Of a stretch of DNA of 64,000 nucleotides, positions 1-10,500 are shown piece by piece. The notes beneath the pieces are model-generated. The model was not told the origin of the DNA. It saw only the letters and a list, made by a program, of their open reading frames with translations, and did no database searches. A program made the translations under genes and the position numbers. Within the stretch, counting starts at the first letter, position 1, and each line of letters starts with the position of its first letter. Source of the DNA: Rhodosporidiobolus odoratus (taxonomy: Eukaryota > Basidiomycota > Microbotryomycetes > Sporidiobolales > Sporidiobolaceae); NCBI GenBank assembly GCA_034387635.1, contig JAOANU010000001.1, positions 1,054,001-1,118,000 on the forward strand, given 5' to 3'.

Positions 1-152
1 GAACTCGTTCTTCCAGCCGTATCTTCCGTTGCAGCAGATCGACTTGCTCAAGGCCAAGACTTTCCTTGTCGGTACGACGAATAGTATCTTCCAGCAACAG
101 CGGGATTGCAAGATCGATGTTGTCGTTAATGTTAGTCTGGCCCTCGCTTCGT

Positions 153-201
<49 letters not shown>

Positions 202-2020
202 ACTGCATGCCCGCTGAGCGGGCCGAGCGGCTGGCGACAAGCAGACATACTACGGATATGCGCTAATGCTATGCTCGCTTCTGCAGATCGACTCGGCCAC
301 GCTCGAAATCCTCAACCCCTCGTTGACCCCTCTAATTACCCTGACCGCCGCCGACCGAAAATGGATGGACGAACTCGTAACCCTAGTCGACTCCTCCTAC
401 GTCCCTTCCGACCCCTCTCGACCCGCCAGTCAAGGCTTTATCGGCAGCGACGATTTCTTGCGGGGCAAGTTTGAGGAGTATGTTTGTTCACTTTTGGCTT
501 GTGTCAAGTTTGGAGAGTATTTGAGGAGGGAGGGGAAGGGGGAGAGGGGGGAGATGCTGCTTAGTGCTCCAGGTGCGTTTCGCTCCGCCATGACTCGGTT
601 TCACGCTTTTCTCCTTCGCTCTGCAACACAGCTGATTGCCTTTTCGATCGGGATTACGCTTAGAGCTCGAATCGTACAATCCTGCTTCATTCAATGAGGC
701 TTTCCTCAAGGCGTTCAAGCGGACGGCGGCATGCGAGTTGTGGGACAAAAACACGGACGAGGCTATCTTTGACCTGGTAGAGCCAAAGTACGCCGTTGTT
801 CTGCCCTCTCGTTCGGCCTGGCTCGCTGACTTGTCTGTCTCTCTTCTTTGACGTCGCGCAGACACCCTATGGAAGGCAAGACTCACCTCATTGAGGACGT
901 TGGCATCCGTCTAGTCCACGGCCTACACGATCACCTTCCCGCACACCTCAACCTCTCCCATTTGCCCGCCAACCTCTCCCAGCTACCTGCGAACCTCAAC
1001 CTTTCCCACCTTCCGGCCAACCTGAACTCGTTAGGCAAGCCAGCGAGAGAACGGCTTAGTCGAGGCTGGAGCGCCGGTGGTGAGTGGTTCGCCGGGGTGC
1101 AGGGTGCCATTCGAGGAGGCGGAGCAGCCGGAGGAGCGACGACTCCGGGAAGCGAGAAGGACGAACCACTCTCGCTCTCTTCTGTCTCAGACAAGGGGAA
1201 GGAAGGTGACGTTCCGCCGTCCCCTAGCGCTGGGGCTACGTTCCTCGCCGGCGTCGATGTCGCCAAGACCGGCGCAGCACAACTCGCCACCGGCATTGGC
1301 AGCTTCCTCGGTAATGCCCGCAAAAGCAGCTTCTTCAATCGAGATGGACCTCGATCCGCCTCTCCCGGTCGAAGTGGAGAGAACCTCGCACCTCCTTCAG
1401 CAACGCCTTCCTCTCCCGCACCTTTCGCGACGTTCCTTCGACCACTTTCCACTGCCGCCGCTGCGACTGTCCCGCCAGCCCCTTTGAGTACTGGTGGAAG
1501 TCGCGACCGTACCACGACCGCCTCCTCCGTCACCTCAATCGGGTCCTTCTTCGGTGGGTTGAAAAAGTCTCTCGTACCCGAAGCGGGGCCCTCCTCAGCC
1601 TCTACACCGGCGAGTACACCTCGAACACCACCAATGCCCAGTGGGTCGCCCTCTTTACTTTCTGCAGGCTTTGGAGGGTGGGGCAGTCGACCGTCTTCCC
1701 CCTCAACTACGACGCCCTCCGTTTTCCTCCCAAGCAGTAGCGGTAGCAACAACAGCAGAGGCAAATCTCCCGTCCTCCCCCCTTCCTCCTCTTCGCCTTC
1801 TATCGAAAACCCCATCCCCACTGTCGTCGCAGGAGTTCCGATTCGAGACCTCGACGCTGAGCTGATGCGACCTCGAGATCTGGATCGCGAGTTTGCGGAG
1901 AAGAGGGAAAGGGAGGAACGGGAAGTGAGGGAGGAGGGGATGAGGGAGGGGGAGAGGGAGAAGGCGATGAGGAGGTTGATGGGTGAAGGAGAGGAAGGGA
2001 TAGGGGAGGACGGGAAGTAG
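1..2020 (+). CDS. AVL9: Avl9-like late secretory transport protein (5' end outside window)
   Basis: The 3' part of a gene, entering the window inside an exon. I infer four exons, 1-130, 287-572, 664-787 and 862-2020, which keep one frame. The first two join as DVVVN/IDSATLEILNP and lead into LTAADRKWMDELV and IGSDDFLRGKFEEYV, followed by DLVEPKHPMEGKTHL across the last junction. These blocks resemble the DENN-related Avl9 family, which acts in exocytic transport from the late Golgi. The last exon adds a long Ser/Pro/Gly-rich tail with four L-P-A-x-L units and a charged Glu/Arg-rich end; that tail is not part of the conserved domain. Family assignment is from recalled motif pattern, not a search. 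The donor at 788 rather than 777 was chosen because only it restores frame. Confidence 0.62.
154..201. repeat. 48-base poly-C homopolymer inside an intron
   Basis: An uninterrupted run of 48 cytosines lies within the intron 131-286 of the Avl9-like gene. The donor (GTTAGT at 131), the branch-like CTAAT near 263 and the acceptor CTGCAG at 281-286 all remain recognisable around it. On the minus strand it is poly-G, able to form G-quadruplexes. The exact length is likely unstable and hard to sequence. Confidence 0.95.
932..1033 (+). repeat. Imperfect tandem repeat coding L-P-A-x-L units
   Basis: Coding repeat inside the Avl9-like gene. Four units of Leu-Pro-Ala-(His/Asn)-Leu are separated by Asn-Leu-Ser-His or Ser-Gln linkers. 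The codons differ between units, so this is an old amino-acid repeat and not a recent DNA slip. It sits just after the conserved domain and may form a short amphipathic helix-like or solenoid segment; its function is unknown. Confidence 0.7.
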
Positions 2021-2585
2021 CATGGGATCTGTATGAATGGGTGAGCGAGGTGGGAACGTATCGCTTTCGCTCGCATTGAGTGGAGAGGGGATTTCTTCTG
2101 CTCGAGTGTTTGTTCCCAGCTTGCTCACCGACGCAGAGTCAGCTCAGATCGACAGTGGTTGATAACTGTGCATGCCTGGCTGGCTTCGTCTCAATTCCGA
2201 TACGTGCACTACGCGAGCTGGTAGGTGAAGAAGAAAAGGCTAGTGGGCTTTCTCGCCGCCTTTTCTGCTCGTTCTGTGCTCTGTGCAGAGGCCGTATCCT
2301 CTTGGTTCACGGTATGCTGTAAACGACAATGGAATTTCTTTCAGCTGCGGCAGAAGCACCAGGAGACGAGGGAAGAGAATCAAGCTGGAATCCATCATTG
2401 TATTTCTTCTGCCCTGCCCTTCAACAACCGGTCGACCAGACGCTCCTCCTCCGCACAAATTCAGTCGACCGTCAATCAAGCATTCATCTCACGCACTCAG
2501 GCACGCTGTCACAAGTTGCTTGTCGCTTAATAGGCGCAGCTTGTCTACGGAAGAAATGTCTGTCAGCGATGTGAGTCAACGCAAC
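2021..2585. other. Intergenic, no supported gene
   Basis: Lies between the Avl9-like stop and the decayed tail of the F-box-like gene on the other strand. Short open frames occur on both strands, but none has a recognisable domain or consistent splice context. It probably holds the two converging 3' untranslated regions. Confidence 0.5.
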
Positions 2586-3073
2586 TTGATGTGCGCATAC
2601 GAGTGCGACAGAAGCATCAGAACCTTACCCGCACGAGAAACCTGCTCAGAAGGATACCGCGCCTTCGGTCCCGACAGTCCAAGCCGGAAGACATGACCCA
2701 TGTGCATCTCAGCGTCTCCGAATAATTCTTCATCCCGGAAGCACAGGTGCAAGCAAGGCGCTTTCTGGCTGGGATGCGCGACATGGGGTACAGGCGCTAT
2801 ATCGAAATAGACGCCCGTGATGATGGCGGTCGCCAGGGAAGGGAGAGTGGAAGAGCTTGAATAAAGGAGGGTAAGGAGACGGGAGAAGGTCTGATCGCAT
2901 CACCCGTCGGTGAGTCTATGACGACGAGACTGCGTAGGTTCGTGAGCTTGCCGAGGACGGCACAGAGTGCAGGAATAATTTTATGGGTGATGTCGACGGA
3001 GAGTGTCGATTTTGAGAATGGTTAGACAAGGACAGGAGGGCAACCACACGAGGATGGCCTCAGAGTCGCTACG
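2586..3073 (-). pseudogene. Decayed 3' continuation of the F-box/LRR-like gene
   Basis: Directly after the stop of the upstream open frame, protein-like leucine-rich text continues in three different frames. The same frame resumes with SDSEAILVWLPSCPCLTILK. A second frame then gives LCAVLGKLTNLRSLVVIDSP. A third gives TLPSLATAIITGVYF, HLCFRDEELFG and MGHVFRLGLSGPKARYPSEQ. No GT-AG introns of workable size join them. The simplest reading is a gene broken by one nonsense codon and about two small indels. Unresolved introns or sequence errors are the alternatives. Confidence 0.45.
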
Positions 3074-3799
3074 TTAATTTAGCCTGAGCGCCTGGAGCGA
3101 AAGAGGATCGACGAGGGCCATTAACCCGTTGCTGATGGCGGACAAGACCATCGGATTGGTCTCTGGCCCGCCGAGAGCAACCTCCAGATCCTGCAGGCTC
3201 AATTGCCGTTCTAGAGCGAGACTGCTCGATGTGGACCTGAGTTCCGCTTCGGGGTCGATGGCGTCAAGACGGAGAATGGAGAGTCGGCTAAACTCAGCCA
3301 ACTGCTGCATCATGTGTGTGAAGTCGTCGAAGTCGTAGTCAGTGACGTTGACCTCAAGGTGAGAAATATGCTTTGCGAAGGGGGCTTGAGCCGCCGCCAA
3401 GATCAGGCCGTCCCTGAGAAGCACAGGCTGAAGGACAAGGAAGTCGAGGCGTGTGCAGGCGAGAAAGACTTGCTTGACAAGGTCAGCGATTTCTTCTGCC
3501 TTAAAACCCCTTTCATCTTCGTCGCACATGCCGGCTACCGCAATGTCTTCGACCTGCGCACACACGCTGGCATGTCCGGCAAGGAACCGTAGGAGCGGAC
3601 CGTCCTCGTTCAGGTCGACCTTGACGCCCTTCCAGGCTATCGCGAGGCCGCTCTTCCTCCAGCTTTTGCTGACCAACGCAATGCGCACTCCCTCGGCATG
3701 GCGCTCGCAATAGTCGAGAGCCTCGGAAAGGTGGAAGAGGATGAGGTGGAGAATGTCGAGCGGAAGGGAGGGGATGGGCATACTGATGTTGCCTTTCAT
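3074..3799 (-). CDS. F-box/LRR-like protein, probably truncated
   Basis: An open frame of about 241 residues from the ATG at 3799 (MKGNISMPIPSLPLDILHL). The start gives an F-box-like opening, PSLPLDILHLILFHLSEALD, followed by VRIALVSKSWRKSGLAIAW, as in fungal F-box proteins that recruit substrates to SCF ubiquitin ligases. The rest holds irregular leucine-rich segments such as HISHLEVNV and RLSILRLDAID. The frame ends at ALRLN then TAA, but leucine-rich coding text continues beyond the stop in shifted frames, so this is likely the 5' part of a broken gene. A longer frame upstream (to 3886) starts at a non-ATG codon and is less likely. Domain call is by eye. Confidence 0.5.
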   Translation of the reverse strand: MKGNISMPIPSLPLDILHLILFHLSEALDYCERHAEGVRIALVSKSWRKSGLAIAWKGVKVDLNEDGPLLRFLAGHASVCAQVEDIAVAGMCDEDERGFKAEEIADLVKQVFLACTRLDFLVLQPVLLRDGLILAAAQAPFAKHISHLEVNVTDYDFDDFTHMMQQLAEFSRLSILRLDAIDPEAELRSTSSSLALERQLSLQDLEVALGGPETNPMVLSAISNGLMALVDPLSLQALRLN

Positions 3800-4291
3800 G
3801 TGCGAGAGGAGAGGCCTCGGGTCAGCTGTCAGCACCCGCGCGTTCACTGTAGTGGAAACGCACCTTCTGCTGAGACGAGCGATCAAAGGCGGCAGTCGGG
3901 ACAGGGGACAGACAGTTCTGCGGCGGCACAGGCACGTGTAGAGGGCTTGTAGTAGGCTGTATGGCTTCTTGTACGCCTCAGCGAGCGGGTCGAACGTGAA
4001 GACAACAAGACTTCAGAACAGAAGCTGCAACTTCATCTTCTTTTCTATCCTGACATCGCAGCTCCAGCTTGATTAGCCTGTGCTCGAATCGAAAGTTTTT
4101 CAAATCACCGTAAGTACCTTGTGCAGGCCTATCCATCTCCGCCGAATTATTGCGGGATCTTCCCGACTTTCCGTCGTCGCTGATCTTCACGCGCGTCCAC
4201 TACGTGCGTGTACCGCTTACAGCTGCCTTTGCTCGCGCAATACCAAGCCAGATAGATCTACCCGCTTTCGACCCACGTACAATTGCACAAG
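3800..4291. other. Divergent intergenic region
   Basis: Lies between the minus-strand F-box-like gene and the plus-strand MYND gene, so it should carry both promoters and 5' leaders. I see no clear TATA box, gene or structured RNA in it. Confidence 0.45.
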
Positions 4292-5715
4292 ATGGAGATG
4301 GACGCCATGAACTCGGCGTTTGCTTCGCTACCTGGGTTTTCACCCCTGAGTGAGTCCTCTTCCGCATGCCTCGGGGACTGCTTCGTACTCACAGTTCTCG
4401 AACTAGTGTCTCACAATCTCAGCGAAGTCAGCGCCACCAAGCGTCTCCTCCAGCTTCCGTTCGTCTCTGTCCACTTTCTCCGTCGTTTCTCCGCGTTTTT
4501 CTCTATTCTTCGCTGCTTCAGCTCCCCATTTTCCGTTCTCTCTTCCAACCACTGTGATTTACTTACCATCTATGCCCTCGACTTGCGGTCTGGCCCTGCA
4601 GCATGTTCGGAATCTTCCAGAGCGACGTCCGCGCCAAATTCTCCAAGCCCGATCACCTGACCACCGACATTGACCCTGACACCAAGAGGGTCATGGGCGA
4701 GACGGTGAAAGCTATGGACAAGCTTTTCAACGCCGACCCGAAGATGAAGGCCATGAACTGGACGCCGGTCCTGTACGTCTACGAGCTGTACAAGGGTCAT
4801 GCGCAGCGCGCCAACGAATATGGGCATTTAGTCTTCGTCTCGCTTCCTGCTTGTGCGCACTCAGGGCAGTGTCAAGTGCTGTAAGTGAGCGTTTCCGGCC
4901 GTTTTCTCCGTGATTTGGCTCCTATTCCGGTTATGACCTTGCTGGATCTACAGCGAACGGCAACTGCCCACTGGACCAGTACGTGTCATCGCTCTTTCAT
5001 GACGACTTGGATACTGACGCCCTGTACTGCAGCGACTATTCGGAGCTCGTCAGCCTCCAGGCGCAGCAATTCTTCGCCCTTGCGAGTTACCTTCCCATTC
5101 CGACACCGAAATGGTAAGATTCTATCGGCTCGGCTGTATGCCACACGCTCACCTCTGCGTGTCTACAGGGTCCGCGCTACGTTCACTAGCCAAGAACACC
5201 GTGCCGTCCCCGACGACTTCCTCGACTTCGCCAAAAGCGAAACCAACCTCGAGTCCCGCCCAGCCCGAGGTCTCAACCCATGTATCACGCACGTCGACAG
5301 CTCCAACTTTAAGGGCTGCCTTTCGGCCGACGACCTCGACTCCATCGATGCCTTTCTCGGGACCTGCAACAAGAAGCTGCCTTCGCAGGAGATTAGGAAA
5401 CAAGTCATGGTTGGCAAAGGGCAGGCGGCTAAGGGATACGACCCGATCTTCTTGCCGCCGGAGATGACGGAAGAGCCGAAGCGCCACTGCGCTGGTTGCC
5501 ACGAGCTCAAAACGGCGGATGAGCTCAAGCGCTGTATCTATTCTCACCTCGTCTAGGCTCCCCAAGCTAGACCGTACTGACCCTGTCTCTTCCTCGCTGC
5601 TCTAGGCGCTGGCTGCAAAGCCGTCTTCTATTGCTCCCGCAAGTGTCAAGTCGAGCACTGGGCGCCGTATCACAAGGCGGTCTGCAAACCGACCAAGCCG
5701 GGCAAGAAGAAGTAG
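4292..5715 (+). CDS. MYND-type zinc-finger protein
   Basis: Start ATG at 4292 (MEMDAMNSAFASLPGF). Inferred exons are 4292-4349, 4428-4458, 4602 to about 4852, 4954-4978, 5033-5113, 5169-5533 and 5606-5715. Spliced text includes SATKRLLQLP, MFGIFQSDVRAKFSKPDH, VKAMDKLFNADPKMKAM, DYSELVSLQAQQFFALASYL and PTPKWVRATFTSQEH. The C-terminus is a clear MYND finger: RHCAGCHELKTADELKRC is joined across the last intron to AGCKAVFYCSRKCQVEHW and then YHKAVC, giving the C-x2-C, C-x2-C, C-x3-C and H-x3-C ligand set. MYND fingers bind proline-rich partners; no SET domain is present, so the role is unknown. The end of the third exon is uncertain because several donors fit. A damaged tandem copy follows directly downstream. 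Confidence 0.68.
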
Positions 5716-7050
5716 GGAAGCCGGACCAGAATGAGGTTGCGCAGCACGTGGGACTCTGTATGTCTCTTCCTCCGTAGAGCCTGACCCGCGTTGCTGACGA
5801 ATTCATCCTTCCGCAGGCCTAAAAATGTAAATACGAGTGAACACAGAACGAGTTTGCGACTCAGTCTTCTTGATTATCAGCTGAGTCTCCTTGATGAGCG
5901 ATGTTTCACGCTGATCGGCGGCTACATAGCAGTGCGCTCGCTCGGTGCTCACTGCTCTAACTTGACACGTGCGGTCAAAGGCAGCGCGGGGGCGATAACC
6001 TCCGGGTTGGGAAGGTCAGAAAGGAAAGCCTTTCCTTCAGCCTCCCTTGGCTGTTCGTCGGCTATACCTCCGACCGCCCGCTGTCCATCAGTTGCGCGGT
6101 GATAGGACCGTCAAAATGTTTATGGGCGAGTGGTCAAAGCCATGGACAAGCTTCTCAACGCCGACCCGAAGATGAAGGCCATGAACTGGACGCCGGTCCT
6201 GTACGTCTACGAGCTGTACAAGGGTCATGCGCATCGCGCGCCAACGAATATGGTCATTCAGTGTTTGTCGACGACACGGTGACTTGCTTCCTGCTTGTGC
6301 GCACTCAGATATGTGTCAAATGCTATAAGTAGGGGGTTTTCGGCCGTTTTTTCTTGTACTTTGGCACATATTTCGTTGGGGACTTTGCTGGATTTACAGC
6401 GAACGGTTCATTTCGTCTTGATCTCGTGTCTCCTAGCGGTGAGGACGCTGACATCGGCGGATCGCAACGACTATTCGGAGCTTGTTAATCTTTTCTTCGC
6501 CCTCGACAAGATGTCTTGCCTTTATGACCTGTACTAGACCACGCTGACGCTTCGTCTGACATTTCTCGAGGCCCTATCTGCAAAGCCGCCCTCTACTGCT
6601 ACCGCGAGTGTCAAGTCCAGCACTGGGCGCCTTGTGGGTGGTAAAGTGGTCTGCAAACCGACCAAGCCGGTTCAGCAGAAGTGACTCTGTGTCCCAAATG
6701 CTATACGTCTTGCCTCTGCGCCTGTGTCAGGTGGATCAGGCGGCCACTAGCAGGCGAAAAATGCACATAATGCAAAGTAACGTAGAAATAGATCTCAGCT
6801 GCATTGACGTGAAGAAGCTGTTGCCCGTGCACCTGGCTATACCTCGTGGACCATACAGTCAGACCAAGGCTGCCACAGGCATCGCAGGCTGCTTTAGAGG
6901 TGAGCGGGGCGGCGATTTTCCGACAAGTTGGGAAGGTCAGAAACAAAAGAAGAGCCTTGACATCGGTGTTCCGTCCGCTATCTGGTTGATCGCTCGCTGT
7001 ACAGCAACCAAAAGTCGACAGGACCATCTCAAATGTTCACCGTGCAATAT
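4690..7050 (+). repeat. Tandem duplication of MYND gene and downstream flank
   Basis: Segment about 4690-6117 recurs, shortened and diverged, at about 6118-7050. Matching blocks are 4700-4960 with 6130-6415 (nearly identical in the coding part), 5034-5075 with 6468-6520, 5608-5712 with 6570-6684, and the flank block around 6005-6120 with 6925-7045. The shared flank text GTTGGGAAGGTCAGAAA occurs in both copies. The second copy has internal deletions. Confidence 0.7.
6118..6684 (+). pseudogene. Decayed tandem copy of the MYND zinc-finger gene
   Basis: Relic of the gene at 4292-5715. It keeps the block coding KPWTSFSTPTRR-like text in one frame and the parental KAMDKLLNADPKMKAMNW in another, with the former intron sequence between. 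The stretch CKAALYCYRECQVQHWAP still shows the MYND core, but it then runs into a stop where the parent has YHKAVC, one base pattern having changed. The first exons and the N-terminal half of the finger are missing. No intact frame spans it. Confidence 0.72.
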
Positions 7051-7527
7051 GTGTGCAAGTCTACAGCACTATACAGATACACCTGGCTTTCTTTGCCGTG
7101 ACGATTCCGTACGCGTCGAGTCGCGGCCTTGACGCGGACGGTCTCTTCCCCCTTGATCCCCTTTGCAGCAGTGTACAGCACGCTTGACCTGATTCATGCG
7201 CACAGATGCTCAACCTCACAACTTGCCTCGCTTTGCACTTTCGCCAATTCATCCGGTTGTCGGTGGCACGAGCCCCTCTGAAAGGAGCCAACTCCGCCTT
7301 CTCGTCGCTCCTTGTCACTCACGCGCCCAGCTGAAGCTACGACGGACAGCGCAACTCGTCTTGAGACCGCTGATCCCTGACTGGGCATCACAGCTTCAAC
7401 TCGCCAGCCGTCGATACCGGTTCGCTTCCCTTCCCCCACTTCGCTCTCTCGTCAACACTCTTCAGGCCACCTTCTGAGCCAACAAGGAGGGACGGATCGG
7501 ACTGGGTCGAGCCTAGCAGTAGCCAAG
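7051..7527. other. Intergenic region upstream of the large coiled-coil gene
   Basis: Runs from the end of the duplicated MYND flank to the ATG at 7528. No recognisable gene; it most likely contains the promoter and 5' leader of the downstream gene. Confidence 0.45.
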
Positions 7528-10500
7528 ATGCAGCAGCCATATGTGCCGCGCCTTGTAAGTCTCATCTCGCTGCTTCCCGCCCGCTGCCTGTGCCCTGACC
7601 TCGTCCTTCTGATACGTCCCTCAGCATATTAACGCGCCACCTCAGCCTGTCCCGGGCATGCTTACTTCCCCGAGCAATCCTTACTTCGCTTCTCCCGCCT
7701 CGTACGGTCAGCTCCCCTTCGGAGGAGGAATGGTCAGCCCCGGTGCGCCTAGTCCAGGCGGGTTCTTTCCGCCTCATGTTCCAGCTTTCCAACCTCACTA
7801 CGGCGGTCCTATTGGCCTCGGCGCGCCTCCAATGGCGCTCCAGCACTCCTTCGCCGGCTCCGAAGCCCCATCGATGATGCGGTCGACCTCAACCTCGTCG
7901 ACCGCTTCTACCTCTACCATTCCTCCTACTCCCGCAAACTTCAGCTCCGCTTTCTTTCCCTCTGCCGGACCTGCCCATCAGCACCACTCTCAAGTCTTCT
8001 CCCCGCCCATGCAAACCGGCGTCGGCTTCTGTCCTCCGATGTCCCGGTCCGATTCTCTCCCAGGTCCTTCGTCCCGGGGCAAGCTTCATGCCTCGACACC
8101 TTCCTTCCACCCTGGCCAGAGTCCGCCTGCCGGCCCTCCGCCTGGACCGCTTCATCGTCCGCACCACGCCGGTCGCACGCAGAGTATCTCGGTCCGACCT
8201 GCTGCCGCAGGGTTGAAAAGTCCGACTCTGACTCGCACCGCCTCCACTAGCCCGGCGCCTTCGAGCACAGGCTTCGGAATGAAGGATGAGCCGAAGAAGA
8301 AGAGGCTTATCGTCCGGCTGCCGCGTGAAAGAGATGAGGAGGACGTGGTTGTCGATGGAAAAGAGGGTCGGAAGCAAAGTACGATGAAAAGGCAGCCGCT
8401 CAGCGAGTTGGAGAAGAAGGAGATCGCGGATCGGATGGAGGTTGATGCTCAGGATGCTGTCACGCTCGAGGAAGATGAGCTTACTGGAAGAGGGGTCCAC
8501 TTCGAGGAGGTCAAGATGAAAGGGTTGCCGGAGACGCTGGAAGTGTTCATGCCGGGCAAGGAGGCTTGGGACGACGTGTGGGATCAGTTCGTACAAGAGA
8601 CGACGGAAAAGTATGGGTACTTCGTGCGTGTCGTCCTTTGCCTCGCTACTGCCTTCTTCAACTTGCTACTTTGCCTGACATGGCCTCCGTTTTCCTTTGA
8701 GTTCCAGGACCTCCGCAAGCCTTCATTCCTGCCCTCCTCTCGCGCCAACTCCTTCCTTCAAGGCATTTCCTCCCCGTCGTCCCCATCCGCCTCGGGCTTC
8801 TCTACCCCGAACCCCCGTACGAACGGCAAGCACGGTCGAGCCGCCTCTCTCTTCACCGCGACTCCCTCTTCTCTTCCACCTCGTCTGGCTTCGGTCCTCG
8901 ACAACCTCCGTCGTCCCAGCGGGCACAGCTCGTCTCTTTCCCTTTCCTTCAGCAACGGCATCGCCGCCCTCCGTTCTTCCGCGCTTTCCTCGCCCGGCAC
9001 TGCCAGTCCCAACAGCGACGGCGGCAGCGGGGGAAGACGCCTTACTCCGTATGCCAGGACGTTCACCATGCCCGGCTGCAGCTCGTCGGGCTCGTCGACT
9101 GAGGCGGCGGAGAGGACGCCTCTTCCGGCTAGCCCGCTTTCGTCCGCGCCAGAACAGAAGCTCCCGACGTCAATGGCGCCTGCTGGCTCGGCGCTTCCCC
9201 TGACGGCTTCAACAAGGGAGAAGTGGAAGCCCAGCTTGCAGGAGCTCGGTCGAGGATTCGGGATTGAGGAGGAGGATGAGGAGGCCGCAGAAGATGCGGA
9301 GGCCGCTTCTCTCGCTGCCGAGCTGGACGAGGTTGTGGGAAAAGAGCAGGAAGGCCCTTCGCCCGAGGGGGTCGAGGGAGGAAAGGACAAAGAGTCAATC
9401 ATCAACGGCGGGCGTGCAAGCGAACCTCCATCAAGGCGTACGTCGACGCTTTCGACTCGCACCGATAACACCGGTGTCGCCAGCCAGTCTGACGGCTTCC
9501 AGTCATTGCAAGATGGAGACGAAGGCGAGCGACCTGACGCTTCCATGGAGGCGACTCCTGAGCCTGAAGCCATGGACGACCCTACCAAGTCCAGCCGCAG
9601 CGCTCAATCACCGTCTCTCAGCAACGAGCTCTGCCGCGCTCTTTCCGACCTTGGTCCCGTCGGCGAAGCGCCTCGTTCACCTCCTACTCAGTCCTTGCCT
9701 CCTCTTCCTGACCTTCCCGCCATCGAAATCCATGTCAACCACGATAAAGACTACCAGGCGTCCGACACTTCCGACTGGGCAGACGCCGAGCTATCGCAGA
9801 GCGAGTACTCGGATCCGGACGTCGAAGAGGAGGCTCGCGTCCGAGCCGTCGTCCGGGCAAGGTCAACGCGCGCTCTTCGCCAAGAAGCCCTTGAGCAGCA
9901 CCAGCATCTTTTTAGAGCGAACGAAGGCACCGACGGCTATACGTCCGAGCCCGACTACGGTACCGGCAGGGCTTCTTCCCTTGCCATCGATCCTGTCAGT
10001 CACTTCTCGACGTTCGGCAGCGAGCTGTTCTTCCAAGCTCCGAGCGACATCGACGTCTCGGATGTCGAGAAGGGCGGTCATAAGATCGCTCAGGGATTCG
10101 AATTTCCCCCTCGTTCGACAGGCAACTCGCCAGTCAAGAAGCGTGCTCCTGAGCACATCGCTCTTCCCAGCTCGCCGGAATCGCTGTCGAATGCGGTACA
10201 ACCGGGCTTGCCCTCCTTTACTGGCTTCGGCGCAAGGAGGCTCTCCCTCGGAATTATTGCGCCCGACTTCAGCTTCGGCGGCGCAGCTCTTGCTCGGCAT
10301 TCCAGCACAGCGTCCATCGGTAACCAAGAGCTTGCCTTTGGCGGCTTCGGGCACCCCGGCTCTTTGGCCGCCTCGCCTAGCCTTCGTCCCGACTCGCCCT
10401 TTGGGGATAGTCTTCCTCCTCTCAACCCTGTCGCCAGCGAGTTCCGCCCTCCCACGTCCGACTCTCCCTTCGCTCTTCGTCAGCAGGGCAGCGTGGCTTC

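Noticed and set aside
29..266. Two plus-strand frames with long proline runs
   Set aside because: They are only translations of the C48 intron tract; the real exon ends at 130.
931..2076. 381-codon minus-strand frame
   Set aside because: Antisense to the last exon of the Avl9-like gene; composition mirrors the Ser/Pro codons of the sense strand and no domain is seen.
8624..8707. Hydrophobic segment in the large gene that could pass for a membrane helix
   Set aside because: It is an 84-base GTGCGT...TTCCAG intron that happens to stay open; removing it joins EKYGYF to DLRKPSF.
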